From assembly GCF_900176515.1 (NCBI RefSeq), contig NZ_FWXV01000001.1, forward strand, positions 310,001 to 374,000: 64,000 nucleotides of DNA. The letters are read 5' to 3'. The translations under genes and the position numbers were made by a program. Positions 1 through 8,399 of the stretch are shown one piece after another; positions within the stretch are counted from its first letter, which is position 1; every line of letters starts with the position of its first letter. Below the pieces are notes generated by a model. It was not told the DNA's origin. It saw only the letters and a list, made by a program, of their open reading frames with translations, and searched no databases. Origin of the DNA: Kibdelosporangium aridum. GTDB lineage: Bacteria; Actinomycetota; Actinomycetes; Mycobacteriales; Pseudonocardiaceae.

Positions 1-2
1 TG

Positions 3-509
3 CTGGAGTACAAACTCGGCGGCAAAGACATCAGCGAGGTGCTCGCGATGTCAGTGACCGACGCCGAGAAGTTCTTCGGCACAGGCGAGGCGCGCACGCC
101 CGCGGCGCACGCGATCCTCGACCGGCTCGCCGACGTCGGCCTTGGCTACCTGAGCCTCGGCCAGCCGCTCACCACGCTGTCCGGCGGTGAACGGCAGCGG
201 CTCAAGCTGGCGACGCACATGGCGGAGAAGGGCGGGATCTACGTCCTGGACGAGCCGACGACCGGTCTGCACCTCGCGGACGTGGAACACCTCCTCGGCC
301 TGCTCGACCGGCTGGTCGACTCGGGCAAGTCGGTGATCGTGATCGAACACCACCAAGCGGTGATGGCCCACGCCGACTGGATCATCGACCTGGGACCCGG
401 CGCCGGTCACGACGGCGGCCGAATCGTCTTCGAGGGCACGCCGGCCGACCTTGTCGCCGACCGTTCCACCATCACGGGCAAGCACCTCGCGGAGTACGTC
501 CGCGCCTGA
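3..509 (+). CDS. UvrA-like ABC ATPase, C-terminal part (5' end outside window)
   Basis: The frame is open from base 3 to the stop at 507-509, so this is the 3' end of a longer gene. It carries the ABC signature [11 protein letters not shown], the Walker B stretch [11 protein letters not shown], the H-loop (VIEHH) and the typical UvrA ending ([19 protein letters not shown]). These fit the second nucleotide-binding domain of UvrA-family proteins. UvrA itself recognises DNA damage in nucleotide excision repair; actinomycetes also encode short UvrA-like paralogues (DrrC type) linked to resistance to DNA-binding drugs. Only about 168 residues are visible, so the zinc fingers and first ATPase cannot be checked and the two alternatives cannot be separated. 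The next gene starts 17 bases downstream on the same strand. Confidence 0.85.
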   Translation: MEYKLGGKDISEVLAMSVTDAEKFFGTGEARTPAAHAILDRLADVGLGYLSLGQPLTTLSGGERQRLKLATHMAEKGGIYVLDEPTTGLHLADVEHLLGLLDRLVDSGKSVIVIEHHQAVMAHADWIIDLGPGAGHDGGRIVFEGTPADLVADRSTITGKHLAEYVRA

Positions 510-526
510 CCACTAGTGTCGGGCGC

Positions 527-1324
527 ATGATCGGGATTGTGCATCCGGGCCAGATGGGCGCGGCGGTCGCGAAGAACCTGGTCGACCGCGGTCTCCAGGT
601 CGGTTGGGCCTCCGCCGGCCGCGGCCCGGACACCCGTGGACGGGCCGCGGCGGCCGGACTGATCGACTGCGAGACCGTCGCTCGCCTCGCTGACGAGTGC
701 GACATCGTGCTGTCCATTTGCCCACCACACGCCGCCGTGGAGACCGCGCAGCAGTTGCGCGGCTACACCGGCTTGTACGCCGACCTCAACGCCGTCAGCC
801 CGACAACGGCAACCCACATCGGCGAACACGTCGACCGGTTCGTCGACGGCGGCATCATCGGCCCGCCGCCCCATACGGACGGAACGACAAGGCTGTACCT
901 GGCAGGGGATGAGGCTCACACGATCGCAGCCCTCTTCGACGGCACTCCCTTGCGTGCGCAGGTTCTCGGACCACAACCCGGGGACGCGTCGGCGTTGAAG
1001 ATGATATACGCGGCGTGGACGAAGGGCACGGCAGCCATGCTGCTTGCGATCCGGACCGCAGCGCGTTCGTTCGGTGTCGAAGACGCCCTGGTCGAGGAGT
1101 GGGAGATCAGTCAGCCCACGTTGCCGGCGCGATCCGAGCAGGCTGCGCAGTCCGCGCTGGCAAACGGGTGGCGGTGGGCGTTCGAACTGGAGGAGATCGG
1201 CCACACCTTCGCTGAAGCCGACCTCCCCGCCGGATTCGGCGCCGCCGCGGCCGAGATCTTCGGCAGAGTCGGGCGGGGCGGCGACGACCTCGACACCGCC
1301 ATCACCCGGCTCATGGGCGACTAG
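527..1324 (+). CDS. NAD(P)-dependent oxidoreductase, DUF1932 / 6PGDH-like
   Basis: The 265-aa product begins with a dinucleotide-binding loop (GIVHPGQMGAAVA, residues 3-15), a variant of the GxGxMG loop of 6-phosphogluconate / 3-hydroxyisobutyrate dehydrogenases. It continues with a Rossmann half (DIVLSICPP, DLNAVSP) and a helical C-terminal half typical of DUF1932. Such proteins are assumed to oxidise beta-hydroxyacids or related small molecules with NAD(P); the substrate is unknown. The ATG at 527 has no strong Shine-Dalgarno but lies 17 bases after the upstream stop, so co-transcription is likely. The stop overlaps the convergent DUF3817 gene by 4 bases. Confidence 0.8.
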   Translation: MIGIVHPGQMGAAVAKNLVDRGLQVGWASAGRGPDTRGRAAAAGLIDCETVARLADECDIVLSICPPHAAVETAQQLRGYTGLYADLNAVSPTTATHIGEHVDRFVDGGIIGPPPHTDGTTRLYLAGDEAHTIAALFDGTPLRAQVLGPQPGDASALKMIYAAWTKGTAAMLLAIRTAARSFGVEDALVEEWEISQPTLPARSEQAAQSALANGWRWAFELEEIGHTFAEADLPAGFGAAAAEIFGRVGRGGDDLDTAITRLMGD

Positions 1325-1638
1325 CCGACGAGCGCGAGCTTCCCGCGCTTGCTGGCCCAACGCTCGAACACGACCGTGCCGAACGGCGGGATGCTCGCGA
1401 CCAGAGCGAGGAACGTCGTACGGAAGTCCCAGCGCTGCGGAGTGCGCACCAACAGCGTGACGACGACGTAGCCAACGAAGATCACACCGTGGATCGGCCC
1501 GAAGATCTGGACGCCGACCTCGTTCTGCACCACCACGTACTTGAAGAACATGCCGATCAGCAGGCCGGCCCAGGACACCGCCTCGGCCATCGCGAGAAGT
1601 CGGAAACGTCCGATTTGCGTGGACAGCATGCACTTCAT
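1321..1638 (-). CDS. DUF3817 small integral membrane protein
   Basis: The product is 105 aa with about three hydrophobic segments (residues about 15-33, 43-62 and 72-90) and a basic C-terminus (RWASKRGKLALVG). Order and length fit the actinobacterial DUF3817 family, whose members have no known function. The ATG at 1638 gives the longest form; an in-frame ATG at 1629 is also possible. It faces the DUF1932 gene and shares its stop region. Confidence 0.75.
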   Translation of the reverse strand: MKCMLSTQIGRFRLLAMAEAVSWAGLLIGMFFKYVVVQNEVGVQIFGPIHGVIFVGYVVVTLLVRTPQRWDFRTTFLALVASIPPFGTVVFERWASKRGKLALVG

Positions 1639-1799
1639 TGTGCGAGGTGATCGCGATCACCAGCCGTCCGGGGTGGGCTATGCGAAGGTCTCCCCGGACA
1701 TCAGAAGACCTTCCCGGCTTTCGAACGGCGACACCCTGCTCCAGCAGGGCGTCGCCGCCGAAGTACTACGTCGGGCTCAGTGCGGGCGTGATCGGCACG

Positions 1800-3932
1800 T
1801 CACATCAGCTTGTCCTGGGTGATTGGCAGGTCGCGGATGCGTCGGCCAGTGGCGTGGTAGATCGCGTTGCCGATGGCCGCGGGCACTCCGGTGATCGGGG
1901 TCTCGCCGAAGCCCCGTGCCCCGAGTGCCGTACTGACCGGGTCCGGTTTGTCGACGAAGATCGCCTGGATGTCTGGGACGTCCGCGTTCACCGCGATCAG
2001 GTAGGTCGACAGGTTCGGGTTGAGCACGCGTGCTGTCCGGCGGTCGAGCACGGTGTGTTCCATCAACGCGTTGCCGATGCCCCAGGTGAATCCGCCGATG
2101 ACTTGGCTGCGTGCGGTCTGGCGGTTCATCACGCGGCCCGCGTCGTACGCGCCGACTCCGCGGGTCACGCGGACTCGGCCGTAGCGCGGGTCGACCCGGA
2201 CTTCGACGAAGACCGCCCCGGTGGAGTAACCCCTGGTGTTGGTCATGGAGCTGGTGTTCTCCACCGGTGCGCCATGCCGTGCCATGACCGCTCGATAGCT
2301 TTCGCGGCGGGAACGGTCCGGCGAGAACAGGTACCCGTGCTGCGTGATGATCTGGTCGGCGGGCAGGCCGTGCAGCGGTGATGCGGGATTCGACACAGCG
2401 AGCTGGACGACGGCGGTCCGCACGGCCAACGCGGCCGCGTTGACCGCGCCGGTGACGCTGGCGATCGTCCCCGATCCGGCCGACAACGCCGCAGGTGGGA
2501 AGTTCGTGTCGGCGAGTTCGACCTTGACCTGGTTCAGCGGCACACCGAGGGCATCGGCGACGACCTGCGTGAACACCGTGTACGTACCCGTTCCGATGTC
2601 CTGCGTGGCTGTCTGGGTCAGCACGGTGCCGTCCGCCGCCATCCTGACCATTGCCGAAGACAGGTTGGCGTTGTGGTCGTGCGCTTCGGTCGCCATGCCC
2701 CACCCGACGAACTCGCGACCGTCCCTTGTGGAACCTGGCTTCGGATTGCGCCGGGACCACCCGAAAGCGTCGGCGCCGAGCTTGTAGCAGTCGAGCAGGA
2801 ACTTGCTCGAGAAGCGCTCGCCGGTGACCGGGTTCGCGTCGGTGTAGTTGCGCCTGCGTAGCTCGACCGGGTCGATGCCGAGCTGGTAGCTCAGCTCGTC
2901 CAGCGCGGTCTCCAGTCCGAAGTGGGAGGCCATCTGCGGTGAGCGCATGAACCGCGACGTCGCGACGTCGAGGCGGACTCCCTGTTGGCGGGTATGGATG
3001 TTCGGGCACGCGTAGAGCATCCTGCTGGAAATGCTGTGGCTGTACATGTTCTCGCTGGTCCGGGACAGCTGCTGGGTACTGACGTGCACCAGCGCGGTGA
3101 GTGTGCCGTCCCGTTTGGCGCCCAGGGTGACCTCTTGGGAGAACTCGGCGCGGTGACTGACGATCGAGTACATCTGGGACCGTGCGAGCACCATCTTGGC
3201 CGGCCGCCCGAGCTGCCGGGCGATCGCGGCGTTGAGCAGCGAGTGCGGCCACACCGGTGACTTGCCGCCGAACCCGCCGCCCAGATACGGCGCCAGCACC
3301 CGGACGTTGGTCTGTGGGATACCGAAAGCGGTCGCAAAGGTCCGTTGCGCGTTGACGACACCCTGGCTCGTCTCGTGCACGGTCAAGCGATCGCCGTCCC
3401 ACTGCGCGACTGTCCCATGTGGCTCGATCGGATTGTGGTGGTGTGGCGGGCTCGAGTAGGTCTGCTTGACCGTGACCTCGGCCGCGGCCAGGCCTGCCGC
3501 GGGATCACCGACGATCACTTCCTGGTTCGCGGGCAGGTAGACCTCGGCCAACGCGTCGGCGATGACTGCTTTCGGGGTTTCCGCGGCGTACGTGACGCGC
3601 ACGAGCTCGGCGGCTTCCTGCGCCTGCTCAAGTGTCGTGGCGACCGTGATGGCCACGACCTGCCCATTGTAATGGATCTGGGTTCCCTGCAACGGCACGA
3701 AGTGCTGGTCACTGGTCAGCCGAGGCGCGTTCTCGTGCGTGAAAACCTCGACGACGCCAGGGACCGCGCGAGCGGCGGTGGTGTCCACGGCCGTGACCCG
3801 GCCGCGAGCGATCGTGCCCATCACCAGATAGCAGTACAGCATTCCAGGCAGCGTGCGGTCGGCGGCGTACCGTGCGCCACCAGTGACTTTCGCGTGACCG
3901 TCGACGCGTTCGACGGCTTGGCCCACAGTCAT
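1800..3932 (-). CDS. Xanthine dehydrogenase family, molybdopterin-binding subunit
   Basis: This 710-aa protein is the large catalytic subunit of a three-component molybdenum hydroxylase (YagR/PaoC type). It has the small N-terminal alpha/beta hammerhead domain (residues about 1-110) and the molybdopterin loop (LGGGFGGKSPVW). Near the C-terminus is the catalytic-glutamate motif GARGFGE, equivalent to the base that activates the Mo-bound water. Its ATG overlaps the stop of the FAD-subunit gene by 3 bases (ATGA), so the three subunits form a translationally coupled operon transcribed leftwards. The substrate is unknown; E. coli PaoABC oxidises aromatic aldehydes. No dedicated cofactor-insertion chaperone (XdhC/PaoD type) is visible in the window. 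Confidence 0.9.
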   Translation of the reverse strand: MTVGQAVERVDGHAKVTGGARYAADRTLPGMLYCYLVMGTIARGRVTAVDTTAARAVPGVVEVFTHENAPRLTSDQHFVPLQGTQIHYNGQVVAITVATTLEQAQEAAELVRVTYAAETPKAVIADALAEVYLPANQEVIVGDPAAGLAAAEVTVKQTYSSPPHHHNPIEPHGTVAQWDGDRLTVHETSQGVVNAQRTFATAFGIPQTNVRVLAPYLGGGFGGKSPVWPHSLLNAAIARQLGRPAKMVLARSQMYSIVSHRAEFSQEVTLGAKRDGTLTALVHVSTQQLSRTSENMYSHSISSRMLYACPNIHTRQQGVRLDVATSRFMRSPQMASHFGLETALDELSYQLGIDPVELRRRNYTDANPVTGERFSSKFLLDCYKLGADAFGWSRRNPKPGSTRDGREFVGWGMATEAHDHNANLSSAMVRMAADGTVLTQTATQDIGTGTYTVFTQVVADALGVPLNQVKVELADTNFPPAALSAGSGTIASVTGAVNAAALAVRTAVVQLAVSNPASPLHGLPADQIITQHGYLFSPDRSRRESYRAVMARHGAPVENTSSMTNTRGYSTGAVFVEVRVDPRYGRVRVTRGVGAYDAGRVMNRQTARSQVIGGFTWGIGNALMEHTVLDRRTARVLNPNLSTYLIAVNADVPDIQAIFVDKPDPVSTALGARGFGETPITGVPAAIGNAIYHATGRRIRDLPITQDKLM

Positions 3933-4897
3933 CGCACACCTCCCAGATCTCGCAGCAGGCCATCAAGCGCGCGTTGCACGAGGTCCACTTTGAACTCGTT
4001 GTGCTCACGGGTGACCGCGCCACGCACGAGCGCGCGTCCGGCCTCAGTGATTGTCGTTGTGGTGAGCGGCTTTCCGCGCAACGCGGCTTCGGCTTCCGGT
4101 GAACGCCATGGCTTTGTCGCCACGCCGCCGAAGGTCAGCCGGACATCCCGGACGGTGTTGCCTCGCATGTCCAAAGCCGCCGCGACGGACACGACCGCGA
4201 ACTCGAACGTCGCGCGGTCACGCAGTTTCAGGTACCTGGACCTGGCCGCGAGCGGGGTCACCGGGATCTCGAACCCGGTGATCAGTTCGCCGTGCCCGAG
4301 CACTGTCTCCCGATCCGGGCTGGTGCCCGGAACGACGTGGAAATCGGCGAACGGGATCTTCCTGCGATCGGTCTGCACCACGGCGTCCACCGCCAGCAAG
4401 GCGACCGCGAGATCGGACGGGTTCACCGCGATGCAGTGGTCGCTGCCGCCGAGGATCGCGTGGGCGCGGTTCTCGCCTTCAAGCGCGGGACATCCGCTGC
4501 CGGGAATCTTCTTGTTGCACGCCGTTCCACTGTCGCGGAAGTAGCCGCATCGAGTCCGCTGCAAGACGTTGCCGCCGACCGCGGCCATGTTGCGGACCTG
4601 CGGGGAGGCGGAGTTCAGCAGCGCCTCCGACACCACGGGCAAAGACCTGCGGACAGCGGGGTGCGCGGCCACATCGCTCATCCGGGCCAACGCACCGATC
4701 CTGATCACGCCGTTGCGCTGGATGATGTCACCCAGCGGCAGGCCGTTGATGTCCACGATCGCGCCGTGGCTCTGTGCGCCGTCCCTCATCAGGTTCAGCA
4801 GGTCCGTTCCGCCCGCGATGAACCGCGCGTCGGGTTGCCCGGCCAGTCGCACCGCCTCGGAGACGTTCCGAGGCGCGGCATACGTGAAGTTCCTCAT
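3929..4897 (-). CDS. Xanthine dehydrogenase family, FAD-binding subunit
   Basis: The 322-aa product is the medium subunit (YagS/PaoB type) that passes electrons between the iron-sulfur subunit and the acceptor through FAD. The FAD-binding signature FIAGGTDLLNLM lies at residues about 29-40. A Cys-rich insert (RTRCGYFRDSGTACNKK ... GSGCPALEG) resembles the extra 4Fe-4S site of the YagS/PaoB branch. I chose the ATG at 4897 because it overlaps the upstream stop as ATGA and is followed directly by the family start MRNFTYAAP. The frame stays open further upstream, but that part lies over the 2Fe-2S gene. Confidence 0.88.
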   Translation of the reverse strand: MRNFTYAAPRNVSEAVRLAGQPDARFIAGGTDLLNLMRDGAQSHGAIVDINGLPLGDIIQRNGVIRIGALARMSDVAAHPAVRRSLPVVSEALLNSASPQVRNMAAVGGNVLQRTRCGYFRDSGTACNKKIPGSGCPALEGENRAHAILGGSDHCIAVNPSDLAVALLAVDAVVQTDRRKIPFADFHVVPGTSPDRETVLGHGELITGFEIPVTPLAARSRYLKLRDRATFEFAVVSVAAALDMRGNTVRDVRLTFGGVATKPWRSPEAEAALRGKPLTTTTITEAGRALVRGAVTREHNEFKVDLVQRALDGLLRDLGGVR

Positions 4898-5460
4898 TTC
4901 GCGGCGTCCTGGATCGCGGCGACGATGTTCGGATAACACGCGCACCGGCACAGGTTTCCGCTCATCCATTCGCGGATCTCGTCGGCCGACCGGGTGTGTC
5001 CTTCGGCGATGCACGCGACGCCGGACATGATCTGGCCAGGCGTGCATCCTCCACATTGGAACGCGTCCCGCCTGATGAACGCGGCCTGCACCGGATGCAG
5101 CCGATCGCCCTGCGCCAAGCCCTCGATCGTGGTGATCTCGGCGTTCTGCCGCATCACCGCGAGAGTCAGGCAGGACTTGATCCGGCGACCGTCGACCAGC
5201 ACCGTGCAGGCGCCGCACTCGCCACGGTCACAGCCTTTCTTGGTGCCGGTCAGGTCGAGGCGCTCACGAAGGGCGTCCAGCAACGTCACGCGAGGTTCGA
5301 CCGCCAAGCGGTGGTCGCGGCCGTTCACTTTCAGCGTGATGTCCACAGAGGACGCGCTGGTCTGTGCGGCTGCGGCCGGTGCTGCTGCCAAACTCGCGGT
5401 GACGGCGGCACTCCCGGCCTTCAGGACGGTCCGCCGTCTGTACTCCGAATCAGCTGTCAC
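4894..5460 (-). CDS. 2Fe-2S subunit of molybdenum hydroxylase with Tat signal
   Basis: About 188 aa. The N-terminus carries a twin-arginine motif (RRRTVLKAG) and an Ala-rich hydrophobic stretch, so the folded complex is probably exported with this subunit acting as the Tat carrier for the other two, as in PaoABC. Two 2Fe-2S sites follow: the plant-type site (CDRGECGACTVL plus a later Cys) and the all-helical site (CGGCTPGQ and NLCRCACY). In the latter, relatives more often read CGFCTPGQ and CRCGAY. I prefer the GTG at 5460 because GGAG lies 7 bases upstream; a longer form starting at GTG 5496 is possible. It is the first gene of the three-gene operon. Confidence 0.85.
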   Translation of the reverse strand: MTADSEYRRRTVLKAGSAAVTASLAAAPAAAAQTSASSVDITLKVNGRDHRLAVEPRVTLLDALRERLDLTGTKKGCDRGECGACTVLVDGRRIKSCLTLAVMRQNAEITTIEGLAQGDRLHPVQAAFIRRDAFQCGGCTPGQIMSGVACIAEGHTRSADEIREWMSGNLCRCACYPNIVAAIQDAAK

Positions 5461-5577
5461 AACAGGTCTCCGGTGGCTCGTGGTGGGTTCGCCCACATCA
5501 TGGCCCCGGAAAACCGGACATCGGTTGCGTCGGTGACAAACCGACAGGGAGACGACAGCTTGCCTTTCGGTCGGCGG

Positions 5578-6828
5578 CTATCGCGGGCAGTTCGACCGTG
5601 GTGTGTCGATGGCCGCCAGCAGCCGCGAGATCACCCCCTGGTCAAGCGGCATGGCGAAGTGGTCAAGCCCAGGGGAGTCGTGCAGGCTGAACCGGTGACA
5701 CGGCATGGCCTGCCAGGCCAGCACCGCGTCGTTGGTGATGTCTTCCTGGTTGATGTCGCCGTCCCGGTACAGGAACTGGGTGGTGTCCACGATCTGGCCG
5801 GCGGTCAGGTCGGGCAGCCGGACGCCGACGATGGTCGGGATGCCGGACCCCTTCTCGGCGTTGACGTCCACGCCAGGGAACCACTTCGGACCGGCGAACT
5901 TCACGAAACCGATGTAGTAGTCCGCGATCTGCCGCGCGTACGCCGGTAGATGAGCGTCTGCCACCAAGGCGGGGTAGTCGCGGGGCGTGTAGTCCTTGCC
6001 AGTGGACTTGTCGTGGATGACGACTTCCTTGTCACCGAACACCCTTGGGTCGGACGCGCTCATGTACGTCGACGGCGCGGTCAGGTGCATCGCGGCGCTG
6101 CTCACCGCGTTGTCCTTTGTGGTCGGATAGCCGAAGTCCTCGATGTTCAGCCCGGTGAACAGGACCATGTAGAGCAGCCCCTGCCCGGGGAAGTTGCCTG
6201 CGAGCGGCGTGAACCCCTTGATGTACTTGGCACGCCACGCGGGACTGGTGTGGGTGAGCAGGTACTGCGCGTACAGCGGGCCGTTCGAATGTCCGACCAG
6301 CTGCACCGGGCGGTTGCCGTTCGCCCGGTATGTGTCCTCGACGAGGTGCTTGGTCCGGGCGAGGAACCCGCCCTGGTCGGGAGTGAGGCGCGCGTCGTAC
6401 CCGGCGACCTTGATGTCCTTGTCGCGCACGTAGCCCGCGGTTTCGAGTCCTTTGAAGAAGGCTTCGTAGTACGGGGCGCTGGACGTTTTGCCGTAGTCGA
6501 CGAAATCGACGGACACACCGGGTTGCTCACTGAACCGCAACGGCATCGGAACGAACGGGTTCGGGTTGTACAGCAGGGTCCGCAGCCTGTCCTGGCAGAC
6601 CTGGCTGTACACGGTGGGCTGGTCGTTCTGATACCAGTCCTCAAAGGACCCGGACGACGGGCACTCCGGAGCGGTGGTCTGGTTGTGCACGGTGAACTTG
6701 AGTTTCGTGCCGTGGTATCCGGTGAAGAGCACCACCGGTGCCCGGCCGGCCGGTGCCGCGACCGCGCTGGGTGCCGCCGTGGTGGTGACGACCGCGGCAA
6801 TGATCAACAGGTTGCGCAAGGCCTTCAT
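5578..6828 (-). CDS. Secreted LCAT-like lipase/acyltransferase
   Basis: The product is about 416 aa with a cleavable signal peptide (MKALRNLLIIAAVV ... AVAA, residues 1-25). An alpha/beta-hydrolase core includes the nucleophile elbow GHSNG, an acidic loop (RDGDINQED) placed like the LCAT catalytic Asp, and a late His (LDHFAMP). This arrangement fits lecithin:cholesterol acyltransferase-like lipases, which act on lipids outside the cell; the substrate is not predictable. I chose the ATG at 6828 because the signal peptide starts there; a GTG 24 bases upstream gives a longer form. A weak stem (TCGGTT/AACCGA, about 5523-5546) beyond the stop could terminate transcription. Confidence 0.8.
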   Translation of the reverse strand: MKALRNLLIIAAVVTTTAAPSAVAAPAGRAPVVLFTGYHGTKLKFTVHNQTTAPECPSSGSFEDWYQNDQPTVYSQVCQDRLRTLLYNPNPFVPMPLRFSEQPGVSVDFVDYGKTSSAPYYEAFFKGLETAGYVRDKDIKVAGYDARLTPDQGGFLARTKHLVEDTYRANGNRPVQLVGHSNGPLYAQYLLTHTSPAWRAKYIKGFTPLAGNFPGQGLLYMVLFTGLNIEDFGYPTTKDNAVSSAAMHLTAPSTYMSASDPRVFGDKEVVIHDKSTGKDYTPRDYPALVADAHLPAYARQIADYYIGFVKFAGPKWFPGVDVNAEKGSGIPTIVGVRLPDLTAGQIVDTTQFLYRDGDINQEDITNDAVLAWQAMPCHRFSLHDSPGLDHFAMPLDQGVISRLLAAIDTPRSNCPR

Positions 6829-6926
6829 GGCCTCAAGCAAAGCACCTGGCACGAGATGTCGTGAGCCTCATGGCGACTTGTTGTCCGGTCTGTCGAGTGA
6901 ATTGTCCACAAAGGCTACTTCCGTCC

Positions 6927-7433
6927 TTACGCCTGCCGGGACCGCTGGTAGTGGCGGCGCGCCTTCATCCGGTTCCCGCACACGGCCATCGAGCACCATC
7001 TGGCGTTGTTGGCCTTGCTGCGGTCGATCAGGAACAGTTCACAGTCCGGATTGGAGCATGGCCGAAGCCTGCCAGGACTCGTGGTGTTGAGCGTGTTCCA
7101 CGCCAGGATCGCGTGCACGGCGACGGACTTGTCAGACGTCTCGTCCAATGTCCATTTCAGACCTTCGTCGGTCATTGCCGGTGCGACGCGGACATCCGTG
7201 AGGAACGGGTCCAGCGATGCCGGACTGGCCGCTCCGAGGATCACCGATTTCAGCGCGTCCCGCGCCTCGCGAAGGGTTCGCGCGGGGTTTCCGGCCGCAG
7301 GCCAGCCCTGAGCGGCCAGCCATGCCTGGGCGCCCTCGGTGTCCGCGAGTTCGTCGCGCCGCACGCCGTCGATCACCGGCGCGGTGTTGAGCAGGGCCAG
7401 CATCAGCGCCTCGTCGTGCCCCAGGTCCGGCAT
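6927..7433 (-). CDS. CGNR zinc-finger regulator with ABATE domain
   Basis: This 168-aa protein has an N-terminal ABATE-type domain of about 120 residues. A C-terminal zinc ribbon follows with the pattern CSNPDCELF ... WCSMAVCGNRMKARRHYQR, the motif that names the CGNR family. Such proteins are thought to bind DNA through the finger and sense a ligand through ABATE. A strong AGGAGG lies upstream of the ATG at 7433. The gene is divergent from the alpha/beta hydrolase at 7517, and the 83-base gap holds a perfect palindrome, so it probably controls both itself and that hydrolase. The ligand is unknown. Confidence 0.85.
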   Translation of the reverse strand: MPDLGHDEALMLALLNTAPVIDGVRRDELADTEGAQAWLAAQGWPAAGNPARTLREARDALKSVILGAASPASLDPFLTDVRVAPAMTDEGLKWTLDETSDKSVAVHAILAWNTLNTTSPGRLRPCSNPDCELFLIDRSKANNARWCSMAVCGNRMKARRHYQRSRQA

Positions 7434-7466
7434 GTCTAACCTCCTTGAACCCCCTTGACAGGTTAT

Positions 7467-7478
7467 AGCACGCGTGCT
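7467..7478. promoter_or_regulatory. Perfect 12-bp palindrome between divergent genes (candidate operator)
   Basis: The sequence AGCACGCGTGCT reads the same on both strands. It lies midway between the starts of the CGNR regulator (7433) and the alpha/beta hydrolase (7517). On the minus strand it sits just upstream of a TATAAC box (complement of 7462-7467). On the plus strand it follows a TTGACA box (7455-7460), though no good -10 lies at the usual distance. A protein bound here could block both promoters. Operator function is inferred from position only. Confidence 0.5.
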
Positions 7479-7516
7479 TTTCTCTAACCATCAAACGTCG
7501 CTCAAAGGGGTTAGAA

Positions 7517-8392
7517 ATGACGCATCACCGGTACGCCACGGTCAACGGCCGCACGCTCTTCTACCGGGAGGCCGGCCCGGCCGACGCACCCGTGGTCGTG
7601 CTCCTGCACGGCTTCCCGACCAGCTCGTTCATGTTCCGCGAGCTGATCGGCGAGCTGGCAGGGGACTACCGTGTGATCGCGCCGGACTACCTCGGGTTCG
7701 GCTACTCCGACGCGCCGCCGGTCGAGGAGTTCGACTACACGTTCGACGCCCTCGCCGACTTCACCGCCGGTCTGCTCAAGCAGGTCGGTGTCTCCCGGTA
7801 CGCGATCTACGTGCAGGACTACGGCGCACCTGTCGGCTGGCGGCTGGCGCTGCGCGACCCGGCGGCCATCACCGCGATCATCACGCAGAACGGCAACGGC
7901 TACGAGGCCGGGTTCGTCCCGGAGTTCTGGCGGCCGGTGTGGGACTTCCACCGTGACCACACACCGGAGACCGAGGCCGCGGTCCGCGAAGCGCTCACGC
8001 CGGACAGCGTGAAGTGGCAGTACCTGCACGGAGAGCCGGACCAGACCCTGGTCAGCCCGGACACCTGGCACCACGACCTGGCCCTGCTGTCCCGGCCGGG
8101 CAACGACAAGATCCAGGTGAAGCTGTTCGGCGACTACGCCACCAACCCGCCGCTCTACCCGAAGCTGCACGAGTTCCTGCGCACCAGCCGGGTGCCGGTG
8201 CTGGCGGTGTGGGGCGCCAACGATGGCATCTTCGCCCCCGAAGGCGCTCGCGCCTTCGCCGCGGACCAACCGGACGCCGAGATCCACCTGCTGGAGGGCG
8301 GCCACTTCGTGCTGGAGACCCACGTCGCCCAGATCGCCGAGCTGACTAAGACCTTCCTGGTCAAGAACCTGCCGGCGCCCACGCACATATGA
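7517..8392 (+). CDS. Alpha/beta hydrolase, haloalkane-dehalogenase/epoxide-hydrolase type
   Basis: The 291-aa product has the oxyanion-hole motif HGFPTSS (residues 31-37). The nucleophile position is Asp (VQDYGAP, D101) rather than Ser, as in haloalkane dehalogenases and epoxide hydrolases, which form an alkyl-enzyme ester on Asp. A second acid (WGANDGIF) and a C-terminal His (GGHF) complete a triad. AAGGGG precedes the ATG at 7517 with good spacing. It is divergent from the CGNR regulator and probably controlled by it. Whether it acts on halides, epoxides or esters cannot be read from the sequence. Confidence 0.85.
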   Translation: MTHHRYATVNGRTLFYREAGPADAPVVVLLHGFPTSSFMFRELIGELAGDYRVIAPDYLGFGYSDAPPVEEFDYTFDALADFTAGLLKQVGVSRYAIYVQDYGAPVGWRLALRDPAAITAIITQNGNGYEAGFVPEFWRPVWDFHRDHTPETEAAVREALTPDSVKWQYLHGEPDQTLVSPDTWHHDLALLSRPGNDKIQVKLFGDYATNPPLYPKLHEFLRTSRVPVLAVWGANDGIFAPEGARAFAADQPDAEIHLLEGGHFVLETHVAQIAELTKTFLVKNLPAPTHI

Positions 8393-8399
8393 TCGGATC

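Noticed and set aside
407..1660. 417-aa minus-strand open frame opposite the DUF1932 and DUF3817 genes
   Set aside because: Arg-rich text with no family features; it is the complement of well-supported genes, a common effect of high GC.
1777..3402. 541-aa open frame overlapping the molybdopterin subunit gene
   Set aside because: It is an out-of-frame reading of the same strand with low-complexity Arg/Pro/Gly text, whereas the other frame has clear catalytic motifs.
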